Positions 45,028 to 53,815 of a stretch of 64,000 nucleotides of DNA are shown here, in pieces. The notes beneath the pieces are model-generated. The model made no database searches, had not been told where the DNA came from, and saw only the letters and a program-made list of their open reading frames with translations. Source of the DNA: Ralstonia sp. 25mfcol4.1 (GTDB lineage: Bacteria; Pseudomonadota; Gammaproteobacteria; Burkholderiales; Burkholderiaceae); NCBI RefSeq assembly GCF_900104095.1, contig NZ_FNJO01000005.1:62001-126000 (forward strand). Reading direction: 5' to 3'. Positions within the stretch are counted from its first letter, which is position 1. Every line of letters begins with the position of its first letter. Position numbers and translations under genes: made by a program.

Positions 45028-45879
45028 TCAGGCTGCAGCGTCCCCCGTCGGCACATCCCGCTGCGGGTGGCCGTCGTACGTCCACAGGAACTGACGGGGG
45101 ATCGGGCCCTTGTTGCGGCCCCCCTGCTGGGTCTGTTCCCAGGCGTGCGACAGGATGCCCACTGAGCGCGACAGGCAGAACAGGCCGCGTGCCAGCGGTG
45201 CCGGGAACCCCAGTTCCGCGTAGATGACGGCGGTGGCGCCATCGATGTTCATCGGGATTGCCTTGTCGCGGCCTTCGCCCAGCTTCTTTTCCACGGCACG
45301 TGCGATGGCGGCATAGCGGCCCGAGACAACGCCCGCGTCGGCGGCCTGGTCCACCAGCGCCAGCAGTCGCGGGGCGCGCGGGTCCAGGGGGTGGAAGCGG
45401 TGGCCGAAGCCCGACACGAACTTGCCGTGCAGGTCTCGGTAGTTTGCCAGGCCAGCGGCCACGGCGTCGTCGAACGGCACACCTTCGTCGAAGCGCCGCG
45501 CGATGTCCTGGTACAGCTCCACGGCCTGCTCGCCGGCGCCGCCATGCACGTCGCCCAGGACGTTGACGGCTGAAGCCATCGCGTTGTTCAGCCCCACGCC
45601 GCAGGTGGCGGCCATGCGGGCGATGGCGATGCTGGGTGCCTGCGGACCATGGTCGACGGCAGCCATCAGGGCCGCGTCAAGCAATTCGCCCTGGCGCTTC
45701 TCGGGCAGTTCGCCGCGCAGCATCAGCCAGATCATCTGGGCAAACGACACATTGCCGATCAGCTGCTCGATCGGGTAGCCGCTGTAGCGGATCTCGCCGG
45801 GCTTCATGTCGATGATCTTCGTGCGCCACCAGTCCTGCGAGGCCTGCCGGCCCGCGTCCATCGGAAATGCTTCGCTCAT
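45028..45879 (-). CDS. Citryl-CoA lyase (citrate-synthase fold)
   Basis: Citrate-synthase-family protein of 283 aa, much shorter than full citrate synthase, like citryl-CoA lyases. Active-site segments: DVHGGAGEQAV (His), SGFGHRFHPLDPRAPRL (His) and PMNIDGATAVIYAELGFP (Asp). It would cleave a citryl-CoA-like thioester to acetyl-CoA plus a 2-oxo acid. Its start overlaps the CoA-transferase stop (ATGA), so that enzyme probably makes its substrate. It runs tail to tail with the TssM-like gene, 6 bp apart. Confidence 0.82.
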   Translation of the reverse strand: MSEAFPMDAGRQASQDWWRTKIIDMKPGEIRYSGYPIEQLIGNVSFAQMIWLMLRGELPEKRQGELLDAALMAAVDHGPQAPSIAIARMAATCGVGLNNAMASAVNVLGDVHGGAGEQAVELYQDIARRFDEGVPFDDAVAAGLANYRDLHGKFVSGFGHRFHPLDPRAPRLLALVDQAADAGVVSGRYAAIARAVEKKLGEGRDKAIPMNIDGATAVIYAELGFPAPLARGLFCLSRSVGILSHAWEQTQQGGRNKGPIPRQFLWTYDGHPQRDVPTGDAAA

Positions 45880-47075
45880 AGTGCGCGCTCCTGTTTCAGG
45901 GTGGCGATGTCGTCTGCCGCGTAGCCGAGTTCGCCAAGAATGTCGTCGGTATGCTGGCCCAGTTGCGGCGGCGGGGTATCCACCGACGGTGCCGTGCCAT
46001 TGACCTTGAAGCCCGTGCCGACCAGGCGGATGTCGCGGCCCACGCCGGGCACGTTGGCAAAGTCGCCGATCATGCCGCGATCTCGTACCTGCGGATGCGC
46101 GAGCACGTCCGGCACCTTCAGGACCGGGCCGGCGGGGACGCCGGCCTCGTTCAGCAACTGCCACCATTCCGTGGCGGGCTTCTTCGCCAGCTCGGCTTCG
46201 AGTTCGGCGGTCAGCGCGGCGCGATTGGCCAGGCGCGACTGGCGCTCGGCAAAACGCGGGTCGCCGGCCAGGTCGGGACGGCCCACCACGCGGCACACGG
46301 CCTCGAACTGTTCCTGCTTATTGGCCGCGATATTGAGCGGGCCGTCGCCGGTGCGGAACGTGCCCGAAGGGCTGGCAGTCATGTTCTCGTTGCCCATCGG
46401 CACCGGGTCCTTGCCGGCAACCAGGTGGTTCGACACCACCCAGCCCATGGTGGCCATGGTCGCTTCGAGCATCGACACGTCGAGGAAATAGCCCTCGGTG
46501 CGGTCGCGGTCGGCCAGCGACGCCGCAATCGCGAACGCGGCCGTCATGCCGCCGATGGTGTCGGAAACCGGATAGCCCACGCGAAGCGGCGCGCTGTCCT
46601 TGTCGCCGGTGATGCTCATCACGCCTGACATGCCCTGGATGATCTGGTCGTAGGCCGGCAGGTCGGACAGCGGGCCGTCCTGGCCGAAGCCCGAGATCGC
46701 GCAATAGATCAGGCGGGGATTCACCAGCTTCAGCTCGTCGTAGCCCAGGCCAAGCCGGGTCATCACGCCGGGGCGGAAGTTCTCCACGACCACGTCGGCG
46801 CTCTGTACCAGCTTGCGGAAGACTTCCTTGCCGCGTGCGTGCTTGAGGTTGATCGTGATCGATCGCTTGCCGGGGTTCTGTGCCAGGAATGACACCCCCA
46901 TCAGGTTACGGTTAAGTTCGGCGTCGGCGCCCAACTGGCGCGCCAGGTCGCCAGTACCCGGCGTTTCCACCTTGATGACCTCGGCGCCCATATGGGCCAG
47001 CTGGTGGCAGCAGAAGGGCCCGGCCAGCACGTTGGTGAGGTCGAGCACGCGGATATTGCGAAGCGGCTTGTACAT
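45876..47075 (-). CDS. Class III (CaiB/BaiF) CoA-transferase
   Basis: Family III CoA-transferase of 399 aa. The ATG at 47075 is chosen over upstream extensions because MYKPLRNIRVLDLTNVLAGP is the family N-terminus. Other landmarks: ADVVVENFRPGVMTRLGLGY, CAISGFGQDGPLSDLPAYDQ with the likely catalytic Asp, and SDTIGGMTAAFAIAASL. It would transfer CoA from an acyl-CoA to a di- or tricarboxylate. Partner of the overlapping citryl-CoA lyase and of the Bug protein upstream. Confidence 0.88.
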   Translation of the reverse strand: MYKPLRNIRVLDLTNVLAGPFCCHQLAHMGAEVIKVETPGTGDLARQLGADAELNRNLMGVSFLAQNPGKRSITINLKHARGKEVFRKLVQSADVVVENFRPGVMTRLGLGYDELKLVNPRLIYCAISGFGQDGPLSDLPAYDQIIQGMSGVMSITGDKDSAPLRVGYPVSDTIGGMTAAFAIAASLADRDRTEGYFLDVSMLEATMATMGWVVSNHLVAGKDPVPMGNENMTASPSGTFRTGDGPLNIAANKQEQFEAVCRVVGRPDLAGDPRFAERQSRLANRAALTAELEAELAKKPATEWWQLLNEAGVPAGPVLKVPDVLAHPQVRDRGMIGDFANVPGVGRDIRLVGTGFKVNGTAPSVDTPPPQLGQHTDDILGELGYAADDIATLKQERAL

Positions 47076-47109
47076 ACAGTCCTGCCAGGAAATGGTTAGT
47101 CGGCGCGGA

Positions 47110-48099
47110 TCAATCGACGCGAGCGCCCGATTCCTTGACGATCGCGCCCCAGCGCGTGTTCTCGCTCTTGATGAAGGTGGCCAGTTCCGCCGCCGTGCCG
47201 CCGCGCGGCTCGCTGCCTTCGTCATGCAGCTTGGCGATCGTGTCCTTGTCCTTCAGCGCCTTGTTGACTTCGGCGTTGAGCTTGGCCACCACGTCGGCCG
47301 GCGTGCCGGCGGGTGCCACCAGTGCCTTCCAGTCCTCGGCCTGGAACCCGGCATAACCTTGTTCCGCCACGGTCGGCACGTTGGGCAGCAGCGCCACGCG
47401 CTTGGCCGACGTCACCGCCAGCGCGCGCAGCTTGCCGGCCTTGATCATCGGCATGGCGATGGGCGGCGTGGCGAAGTAGAAATCGGTCTGGCCGCCCATC
47501 AGGTCGGTCAGCGCGGGCGATGCACCCTTGTACGGCACGTGAAGCGCCTTGATACCGGCGCGGCGCTGGAACATCTCGCCGGTCAGGTGGCCCACGGTGC
47601 CGGTGCCGGCCGATGCCATCGACAGCTGCTTGGTCTTGGCGGCGTTCACCAGATCGGCCAGCGTCTTGTACGGCGCGTCCTGGCGCACGATCAGCACCAC
47701 CGGCTGCGCGGCAACCAGCGCGACGGGTGTGAAGTCCTTCACCGCGTCATAGGGCATCTTGGGGTACAGCGTCGGGTTGATCGCCAGGTTGGCGGTCTGG
47801 CCCATGCCGATGGTATAGCCGTCGTTCTTCGCCTTGGCCACGAGGTCCAGGCCAATATTGCCGCCCGCGCCGGCACGGTTTTCTACCACCACGGTCCATT
47901 TGGTGGCCACGCCCACCTTGTTGAACACCAGGCGCGACAGCACGTCAGTGCCGCCCGCCGGCGGGAACGGCACCACCAGGCGGATGGGCTGCGCAGGGTA
48001 GGCTTCGGCGGCCATGACGGGGGCGGCCAGCAGCGCCGGGGCGGCGGCAATGGCCAGCAACGTGTAGGTAAACTTGCGGCGCAAGGGCAGACGGGTCAT
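47110..48099 (-). CDS. Bug-family periplasmic solute-binding protein
   Basis: TctC/Bug-type binding protein, 329 aa from the ATG at 48099 (GGAGA 6 nt upstream), with a signal peptide ending PALLAAPVMAAEA. Landmarks: YPAQPIRLVVPFPPAGGTD, VENRAGAGGNIGLDLVAK and HVPYKGASPALTDLMGG. First gene of a three-gene leftward operon with a CoA-transferase and citryl-CoA lyase, which makes a hydroxy-tricarboxylate or citramalate-like acid a reasonable ligand. Membrane subunits are not nearby. Confidence 0.9.
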   Translation of the reverse strand: MTRLPLRRKFTYTLLAIAAAPALLAAPVMAAEAYPAQPIRLVVPFPPAGGTDVLSRLVFNKVGVATKWTVVVENRAGAGGNIGLDLVAKAKNDGYTIGMGQTANLAINPTLYPKMPYDAVKDFTPVALVAAQPVVLIVRQDAPYKTLADLVNAAKTKQLSMASAGTGTVGHLTGEMFQRRAGIKALHVPYKGASPALTDLMGGQTDFYFATPPIAMPMIKAGKLRALAVTSAKRVALLPNVPTVAEQGYAGFQAEDWKALVAPAGTPADVVAKLNAEVNKALKDKDTIAKLHDEGSEPRGGTAAELATFIKSENTRWGAIVKESGARVD

Positions 48100-48119
48100 G
48101 CTTGTCTCCATTTTCTTGT

Positions 48120-48136
48120 GTTCTATTGTACAGAAC
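48120..48136 (-). promoter_or_regulatory. Operator-like palindrome upstream of Bug/citryl-CoA lyase operon
   Basis: GTTCT-ATTGTAC-AGAAC, perfect 5-bp arms with a symmetric GTAC near the centre, 20 bp before the operon's first start codon. The position suits a repressor. No regulator gene lies beside it. Confidence 0.45.
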
Positions 48137-48366
48137 AACGATCTTAAAGAAGGAATGATTGTGAGAATAGGAGCGATGGGGAGGGCTGTCAAGCGGGGAT
48201 GGGAGCGGGGCGGGGGCGGCGCAGAGGAGCCACCGATAACGGCGATTGCGCACGGCGCTCCAATTTCGTTGTTTGCCGATCGAACCTGGGGCGGACTGTC
48301 GATAGGCTTTCAAGATTTGTGCCGGGCTCGTATCACGGCACACAACGAAGAAGAGGCCATCTATCC

Positions 48367-49017
48367 ATGCAACGACCCGTCGCACGTACAAAACACTCTC
48401 GGCGCCAATTCCTGATGCTCTCCGTTTTGCCCTTATTGGGAGCATCGGGTTGTGCAACGAAGGCGCTGTTAGAGACCGCGCGGAGCCCGGATACCTACGA
48501 GTACAAGGAGGTTATCGATCAGGTCATGATGACCGAGGACGGGCGGAAGCTTGTGGTGATAGGGCCAAAGTTCCACTACATCTTCGATGTCAAGCCGCAA
48601 TTTTCTAAGATCCTGCGTTCGCCGCTACAGGAAAAGCTGACTGCCGGGATTTCCGACTTTTTTGTCAGAGAGGATGCCTCGGTGTCTGGCAATGTCGTGC
48701 TGACATTGAAAGATGCTAACGATGAGGAATTCGCGCAGGCCGAATCGCTTGGGTTCACGGGGTCCAAGACGGAAGCGCGATTGCGCTATGACCTCAGGGG
48801 CAAACGCTACTCAGCGAGCGGTTTTGACATGCCAGCCGGTTTGAAGCAGTTAAACCGCTCCTATGAGGTCTCAGTGGTGGAGTTGCACAAGGGACTGAAG
48901 CAGGCGATGGTTCTTTTGACTCCGCTCACCGTGGCGGCTGACGGTGTCATTGTGCTGGCCGCCATTCCGCTGCTGTCGATCTGGCTGCTTTCAGCGGGGA
49001 GCGTCCGGATCATGTGA
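48367..49017 (+). CDS. Hypothetical lipoprotein
   Basis: 216-aa predicted lipoprotein. A twin-arginine-like n-region (HSRRQFLMLSVLPLLGASGC) ends in a lipobox ASGC with Cys29. The mature part is mixed alpha/beta with IGPKFHYIFDVKPQFSKIL, and the C-terminus is hydrophobic (VIVLAAIPLLSIWLLSAG), so it may be anchored at both ends. Not recognised as a named family. Less GC-rich than the neighbours; no operon partner on this strand. Confidence 0.7.
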   Translation: MQRPVARTKHSRRQFLMLSVLPLLGASGCATKALLETARSPDTYEYKEVIDQVMMTEDGRKLVVIGPKFHYIFDVKPQFSKILRSPLQEKLTAGISDFFVREDASVSGNVVLTLKDANDEEFAQAESLGFTGSKTEARLRYDLRGKRYSASGFDMPAGLKQLNRSYEVSVVELHKGLKQAMVLLTPLTVAADGVIVLAAIPLLSIWLLSAGSVRIM

Positions 49018-49108
49018 TGCAGGTCTGCGACAGGACGTTGTATGGCTGCCAAGGGCGTGGCTACTGCCTAGGCTGAATCGGGGCGCAATGCGCGCCCATC
49101 GCACTTTG

Positions 49109-49804
49109 CTAAACAGCTATCACCGCCGGCAGCGCAAAGCCCGCACCCACTGCTTTGCGGGCCTCCGCCAACGCCTTCTTCGCAATCGAAGCGTCGCGTC
49201 CCAGCCGCAGCAGGCCGCCGAGCTGGTGCGGTGCCTTGAGCAGTCCGAGGATGACTGCCCCGACGTCGGTACTGCCGTCTTCGGCCATGCCGGCGAATGC
49301 CAGCGGCGGCACGGCGCGGTCGGCGGGGTCGATCACCACGCGCAGCGCGGCGAACGGGATGCCCAGCGTCTGGGCGGCGCGTGCGGCGATATGCGATTCC
49401 ATGTCGACGGCAAGGGCGCCGTGCGAATTATGAAGCGCGGTCTTGTCCGCCACGGTCAGCACGGGCGTGTCTGAGCCGGCCAGCAGGCCGCTTTCGGCGT
49501 GAGGCAGGGCACGTCGCAACGCGGCAGTCCAGTAGGGCGCCGTGCTATACGACGTCTGACCGTTGCGCACGGCCGTGGCGACGATGACGGCGCCCGGCGG
49601 CAACGTGGGATCGAGTCCGCCGGCTACGCCGAAGCTGATGACGCCGGCGCAGCCCTGCATCAGTCGGATGTCCAGCGCACGCGCCAGCATCACGCCGCGC
49701 TGGCCGTACAGCGTCTGCACATCGGGGCCGGCCGCGATGCGGGCTTCGAAATCCATCCCGCAGACCACCAGTACCGGCGATTGCGGGGACGCCGTGGCGC
49801 TCAC
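49109..49804 (-). CDS. hpnG: Hopanoid-associated phosphorylase HpnG
   Basis: Nucleoside-phosphorylase-fold enzyme of 231 aa that removes adenine from adenosylhopane in extended hopanoid synthesis. It starts at GTG 49804, overlapping the shc stop by GTGA. Landmarks: SFGVAGGLDPTLPPGAVIVAT, LAVDMESHIAARAAQTLGIPF with the base-binding Glu, and RVVIDPADRAVPP. HpnH, which makes its substrate, is not in the window. Last gene of the leftward hopanoid operon. Confidence 0.88.
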   Translation of the reverse strand: MSATASPQSPVLVVCGMDFEARIAAGPDVQTLYGQRGVMLARALDIRLMQGCAGVISFGVAGGLDPTLPPGAVIVATAVRNGQTSYSTAPYWTAALRRALPHAESGLLAGSDTPVLTVADKTALHNSHGALAVDMESHIAARAAQTLGIPFAALRVVIDPADRAVPPLAFAGMAEDGSTDVGAVILGLLKAPHQLGGLLRLGRDASIAKKALAEARKAVGAGFALPAVIAV

Positions 49805-51801
49805 AGGCCCCAGGCCACGGCGTGGTTGCCGTCGCGTAGCAGGTTGCGGAAGCGCGCCAGCGCCCAGAGCGGGAAAAACCGCGAATAGCCGTGGTAACGC
49901 AGATAGAACACGCGCGGGAAGCCTACCGCCGTGAAGTACGGCTCGTCCCACAAGCCGTGGCTGGCCTGGGTGCGCAGCAGGTATTCCACGCCGCGCGCCA
50001 CGGCCGGGTGATCGCCGGCGCCGGCAGCCATCATGCCCAGCATGGCCCACGCGGTCTGCGATGCGGTGCTGGGTGCCTTCTCGTAGCCATGGTACTCGAG
50101 CTTGTAGCTGTCACCCGATTCGCCCCAGCCGCCATCGGCGTTCTGGATTGACGCCAGCCACTGCGCGGCGCGCTGCATCTCGGGCGCGCCGGCGCCGATG
50201 CCGGCCGCGTTGAGGCCGCACAGCGCGCTCCACGTGCCGTAGATATAGTTGGTGCCCCAGCGGCCAAACCAGCTGCCGTCCGCCTCCTGCTCGTCGAGCA
50301 CGTAGCGCAGCGCGCGTGCCGCCGGTTCGCTATTGGCCGGCATCTGGCCCAACTGGCACAGCATGGCCAGGCAGCGCGCCGATACATCGGCGGTGGGCGG
50401 GTCCAGCAGCGCGCCGTGATCGGCGAACGGGATGTTGTTCAGGTAGAGATGGGTGTTCTCGGGCTCGAACGCGCCCCAGCCGCCGTTGCTGCTTTGCATG
50501 CCGATGACCCACTCGCAGGCGCGCGCGATGGCGGGCGTGTAGCGGTTCGAGCAGTCGCCGCGCTCGGCACGGTCCATCGCGGCGGCCACCACGGCCGTGT
50601 CGTCCACGTCGGGGTAATGCGCATTGTTGTACTGGAAGGCCCAGCCGCCGGGCCGGACGTTCAGGCGCCGCACGGTCCAGTCGCCGCGCAATTCCAGTTC
50701 CTGCAGCGGCACCAGCCAGTCCAGCCCGCGCGATGCCGCGGCAATGGCGCGCGGCTCGCCCACTTCCAGCAGGGCGTGGGCCGCCAGCGAGGTGTCCCAA
50801 ACCGGCGACAGGCATGGCTGGCAGTAGGCTTCGTCGTCACGCACCACCAGCAGCTTGTCGATGGACTTGCGGGCAATGGCCCGGTCGGGATCGTCGGGTG
50901 GCACGCCCAGTACGTCGAACATCAGCACCGAGTTGACCATCGCCGGGAAGATCGCACCCAGGCCGTCCTCGCCGTTCAGGCGCTCGACGGTAAAGGCACG
51001 GGCGCGCTCGATGGCGCGCTGGCGCATGCTGCGGGGAAATAGCGGTTCGGCCACGCGTACCACGGCATCCAGCACGCGGAACACGCCTACCCACAACGGG
51101 CTTTGGTGCGGCGCGCGGCGCGGCAGGCGCGCCGCCTGGCACGGCCGCACGAACAGTTCATCGATGCCGATGTTGCGGGGGTTGCGCGCCTGCGGCCGCA
51201 GGCTGTTCAGCACCAGCAGTGGCACGATGACCGTGCGCGCCCAGTACGAGACCTTCGACAGATGGAACGGAAACCATTCGGGCAGCAGCATGATTTCCAC
51301 GGGCATCATCGGCACGGCCTGCCACGGCATCACGCCGTACAGCGCCAGCAGCGTGCGCGTGAAGACGTTGCTTTCCTCGGCGCCGCCCATCGCGTGGATG
51401 CGGCCGCGTGCCCGGCGCATATGCTCGGCCTCGGGGTCGTCGCCGGCCATCTTCAGGGCGAAGTACGCCTTGACGCTGGCGCTGACGTCGGAGCTGCCCT
51501 CGTGGAACAGCGGCCAGCCGCCGTCGGCATTCTGGATGCGGCGCAGGTAGCTGGCGATCTTGCCTTCCAGTGCCAGGTCGGGCGTCTCGCCCAGGAAGTG
51601 CACCATCAGGATGTACTCGGCCGGGATGGTGGCATCGGCTTCGAGTTCGTAGACCCAGTGGCCGTCGGCCTGCTGCTGCGCCAGCAGCGCATCGACGGCA
51701 TGCGCGATGCCGTCGTCGAGCGGGTCGGGCAGGGACGCCTCGGTGGAGCGCCGGTTCAGCGCGTCGTCATGAGGGCGGGTGATCGTTGCAGCCTGGTTCA
51801 T
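49801..51801 (-). CDS. shc: Squalene-hopene cyclase
   Basis: Class II triterpene cyclase of 666 aa that folds squalene into hopene at the inner membrane. The catalytic DXDD motif is D398-V-D400-D401 in YPDVDDTAVVAAAMDRA. Several QW repeats are visible, such as IQNADGGWPLFHEGSSD, MQSSNGGWGAFEPEN and IQNADGGWGESGDSY, plus CLSPVWDTSLAAHALLE. The ATG at 51801 is preceded by an in-frame TTG that is unlikely to be used. Located between hpnD and hpnG, with a GTGA overlap to hpnG. Confidence 0.95.
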   Translation of the reverse strand: MNQAATITRPHDDALNRRSTEASLPDPLDDGIAHAVDALLAQQQADGHWVYELEADATIPAEYILMVHFLGETPDLALEGKIASYLRRIQNADGGWPLFHEGSSDVSASVKAYFALKMAGDDPEAEHMRRARGRIHAMGGAEESNVFTRTLLALYGVMPWQAVPMMPVEIMLLPEWFPFHLSKVSYWARTVIVPLLVLNSLRPQARNPRNIGIDELFVRPCQAARLPRRAPHQSPLWVGVFRVLDAVVRVAEPLFPRSMRQRAIERARAFTVERLNGEDGLGAIFPAMVNSVLMFDVLGVPPDDPDRAIARKSIDKLLVVRDDEAYCQPCLSPVWDTSLAAHALLEVGEPRAIAAASRGLDWLVPLQELELRGDWTVRRLNVRPGGWAFQYNNAHYPDVDDTAVVAAAMDRAERGDCSNRYTPAIARACEWVIGMQSSNGGWGAFEPENTHLYLNNIPFADHGALLDPPTADVSARCLAMLCQLGQMPANSEPAARALRYVLDEQEADGSWFGRWGTNYIYGTWSALCGLNAAGIGAGAPEMQRAAQWLASIQNADGGWGESGDSYKLEYHGYEKAPSTASQTAWAMLGMMAAGAGDHPAVARGVEYLLRTQASHGLWDEPYFTAVGFPRVFYLRYHGYSRFFPLWALARFRNLLRDGNHAVAWGL

Positions 51802-51875
51802 CAATTCGGGGGCACTTCTCTCATGGCGATGCGGCGGCCGCGGCCGCGTGCATCACATCGGCAGAAAACATCGGG

Positions 51876-52724
51876 TCATGCAATGGCATGCCGCAGCACG
51901 ATCCAGGCAAGCTTGGCCTTGTTGACGCGCACCCGCGTGCGCGGGGCCAGCCAGCCACGGGCCAGCAGGCGCGTCAGGATCTCGTGATAGACCTCGTACA
52001 TGATGCGCGGCGAACGCACCACGCGCGACGGGCAGCGTGCCATGATGGCGGCCGATGCGTCGTAATGGGCCTGGGCGTCGCGGGCAATGCCGCGGCAGAC
52101 CACATCGATCGACGGATGATCGATCACCGCGCGTGGCGTGCCGGCCGGAATGCCGGCGGCGGCCAGCGCCTCGGCAGGCAGGTAGAGCCGGCCGATTTCG
52201 GCGTCTTCGTCCAGGTCGCGCAGGATGTTGGTCAGTTGCAGCGCGCGGCCCAGGTGATGGGCCAGCTCGATGCCCGGTTGTTCGTCCAGGCCGAACACGC
52301 GTACCGCCAGGCGGCCAACCGCGCTGGCGACGCGGTCGCAATACAGGTCCAGCGTGGCCGCGTCGGGCGCCACGATCGTGCTGACGACATCCATGATCAT
52401 GCCGTCGATGACGGCGTGGAAGTCCTGCTGCTGCAGGTTGAATTCCTTGATCTGCTCGTCGAGCGAGCGCAGCGCGGCGGGCGCGTTGCCCGCGTAGCAG
52501 GCCGCGATGTCCGCGCGCCAGTCTTCCAGTGCTGCCAGGCGGTCGGCGTGCTGGGTATCGCCATCGGCGATGTCGTCCACGGCGCGGCAGAACGCGTAGA
52601 TCTCGAACATGGCCTGCCGCTGCGAGGGCGGCAGGATCCGCATGGCGGTATGGAACGAGCTACCGGAAGACACGGCGGGTCCGGCGAGCGGAGCGCCAGG
52701 CGTTGCGATTTCAGTACCGGCCAC
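51876..52724 (-). CDS. hpnD: Presqualene diphosphate synthase HpnD
   Basis: Trans-isoprenyl diphosphate synthase (squalene/phytoene synthase fold), 282 aa, condensing two farnesyl diphosphates to presqualene diphosphate. First Asp-rich motif FCRAVDDIADG, second NILRDLDEDAEIGRLYLP. Its size and single-domain layout fit HpnD, not a full squalene synthase. The GTG at 52724 follows GAGGAAACCT; an upstream GTG at 52739 is possible but has no ribosome site. hpnC and hpnE, needed to finish squalene in the three-enzyme route, are absent from this locus. Confidence 0.9.
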   Translation of the reverse strand: MAGTEIATPGAPLAGPAVSSGSSFHTAMRILPPSQRQAMFEIYAFCRAVDDIADGDTQHADRLAALEDWRADIAACYAGNAPAALRSLDEQIKEFNLQQQDFHAVIDGMIMDVVSTIVAPDAATLDLYCDRVASAVGRLAVRVFGLDEQPGIELAHHLGRALQLTNILRDLDEDAEIGRLYLPAEALAAAGIPAGTPRAVIDHPSIDVVCRGIARDAQAHYDASAAIMARCPSRVVRSPRIMYEVYHEILTRLLARGWLAPRTRVRVNKAKLAWIVLRHAIA

Positions 52725-52810
52725 AGGTTTCCTCGGCACGCTAAATATCAGGCGGTCTATGGGAAGCCGCCCGGTTTCGGGGTTTTCAGGGTCGGGCGAT
52801 TATAGCAACA

Positions 52811-53398
52811 TCACCGATTGGGGGTATTTGTGGTGCTTGGGTCGCTTTTGGCGGGGTATCGGGCGTATGGCACGCCACGTGACGGCGTGGCTGTCGTCTG
52901 GTCGATCACCTTCTCCACGTCGGGAATTTCACGCATTGCGGCCACGAACGCCGCGCCGTTGAAATCCTTTCCCACGCAGCCCTGCACGGTCAGCCAACGG
53001 CCGCGCACCATGATCCAGAGCGAGCTGTTTTGCCAGGCGGGCAGCGTGCGGCGCAGGTCCTGCAGCCGCCGTTGCAGCGTTTCGGCGATTTCGGCGTCGT
53101 ACTGGTACGCGTTGGCCAGCCGGCAGCGGCCTTCCGCATAGCAGTGGTTGCCTTCCTCGATGCGGTGGTGTGCCTCGCGTTTCCATTCGTCCTCGGAAAC
53201 CCGTGGCCCGGTTGGTTCGGGACAACCCGAAACGGCACTTGAAACGCGTACGAACGGATCATTGCCATAGTTGCGCAGCGTTTGAGCATGCACGATTTTT
53301 GTCGCGACTATAAATAGGACGACAAACCAAATCGCGACCATCCATGCCATTCGTTTATTAATCGACCAGCCGGTCGAAACGTCAGCAAGGCAATACAT
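52811..53398 (-). CDS. BON-domain-like secreted or anchored protein
   Basis: 195-aa protein with one N-terminal hydrophobic segment (MAWMVAIWFVVLFIVATKIV) and three downstream cysteines. It has a predicted BON-like C-terminal domain: LQRRLQDLRRTLPAWQN, then LWIMVRGRWLTVQGCVGKD and FVAAMREIPDVEKVIDQTT. The start is uncertain: ATG 53398 precedes AT-rich, atypical codons, and ATG 53350 just before the hydrophobic segment is an alternative. Function unknown. Confidence 0.65.
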   Translation of the reverse strand: MYCLADVSTGWSINKRMAWMVAIWFVVLFIVATKIVHAQTLRNYGNDPFVRVSSAVSGCPEPTGPRVSEDEWKREAHHRIEEGNHCYAEGRCRLANAYQYDAEIAETLQRRLQDLRRTLPAWQNSSLWIMVRGRWLTVQGCVGKDFNGAAFVAAMREIPDVEKVIDQTTATPSRGVPYARYPAKSDPSTTNTPNR

Positions 53399-53420
53399 TA
53401 TCGGTCGGCATAAAAGCAGA

Positions 53421-53442
53421 AAGCCCCGCCGAAGCGGGGCTT
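53421..53442 (-). terminator. Intrinsic terminator of cold-shock gene
   Basis: On the minus strand, AAGCCCCGC-TTCG-GCGGGGCTT forms a 9-bp stem with a UUCG tetraloop, followed by TCTGCTTTTA. It lies 33 bp past the cold-shock stop codon. Confidence 0.85.
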
Positions 53443-53475
53443 CCCAGGCCAGATAATTGGCCCGGCGATTCAGAC

Positions 53476-53679
53476 TTAGATGGCCTGGATCTTCGTGGCC
53501 TGCTCGCCCTTCTGGCCCATGGCCTTCACGTAGCGGACCTTCTGGCCTTCCTTCAGCGACTTGAAGCCATTGCCTTCAATCGCCGAGAAATGCGCGAACA
53601 GGTCGTTGCCGCCTGCGTCCGGGGTGATGAAGCCAAAGCCCTTGGCGTCGTTGAACCACTTAACGGTACCGGTTTCCAT
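53476..53679 (-). CDS. cspA: Cold-shock protein (CspA family)
   Basis: Single cold-shock domain, 67 aa, starting [18 protein letters not shown], the canonical N-terminus, which is why the ATG at 53679 is preferred over one 12 bp upstream. RNP1 (KGFGFI) and RNP2 (DLFAHFSAI) are intact. It acts as an RNA/ssDNA chaperone in the cytosol. The predicted transcript has a leader of about 100 nt and ends at a tetraloop terminator, so it is monocistronic. Confidence 0.95.
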   Translation of the reverse strand: METGTVKWFNDAKGFGFITPDAGGNDLFAHFSAIEGNGFKSLKEGQKVRYVKAMGQKGEQATKIQAI

Positions 53680-53786
53680 ATATCTATCCAACCTTGAATT
53701 TCAAATGAGCGTGATTGCCCGACCAAGCATGTTGCCCACAACGAACCGGAGCAATAACGCTACAGGCCGGTGCACATGCGAGCAGC

Positions 53787-53815
53787 CATTCTGACGGTTT
53801 TTTTTCGCGTGTCAA
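53787..53815 (-). promoter_or_regulatory. Predicted promoter of cold-shock gene
   Basis: On the minus strand: a perfect -35 TTGACA (53810-53815), a 17-bp spacer containing an A8 run, and a weak -10 AGAATG (53787-53792). Transcription from here would give a 5' leader of about 100 nt, in keeping with cold-shock mRNAs. Confidence 0.5.

Noticed and set aside
49081..49097. GGGCGC-N5-GCGCCC hairpin between the lipoprotein gene and hpnG
   Set aside because: Only 6-bp GC arms and no T-tract; such repeats are expected by chance at this GC content.
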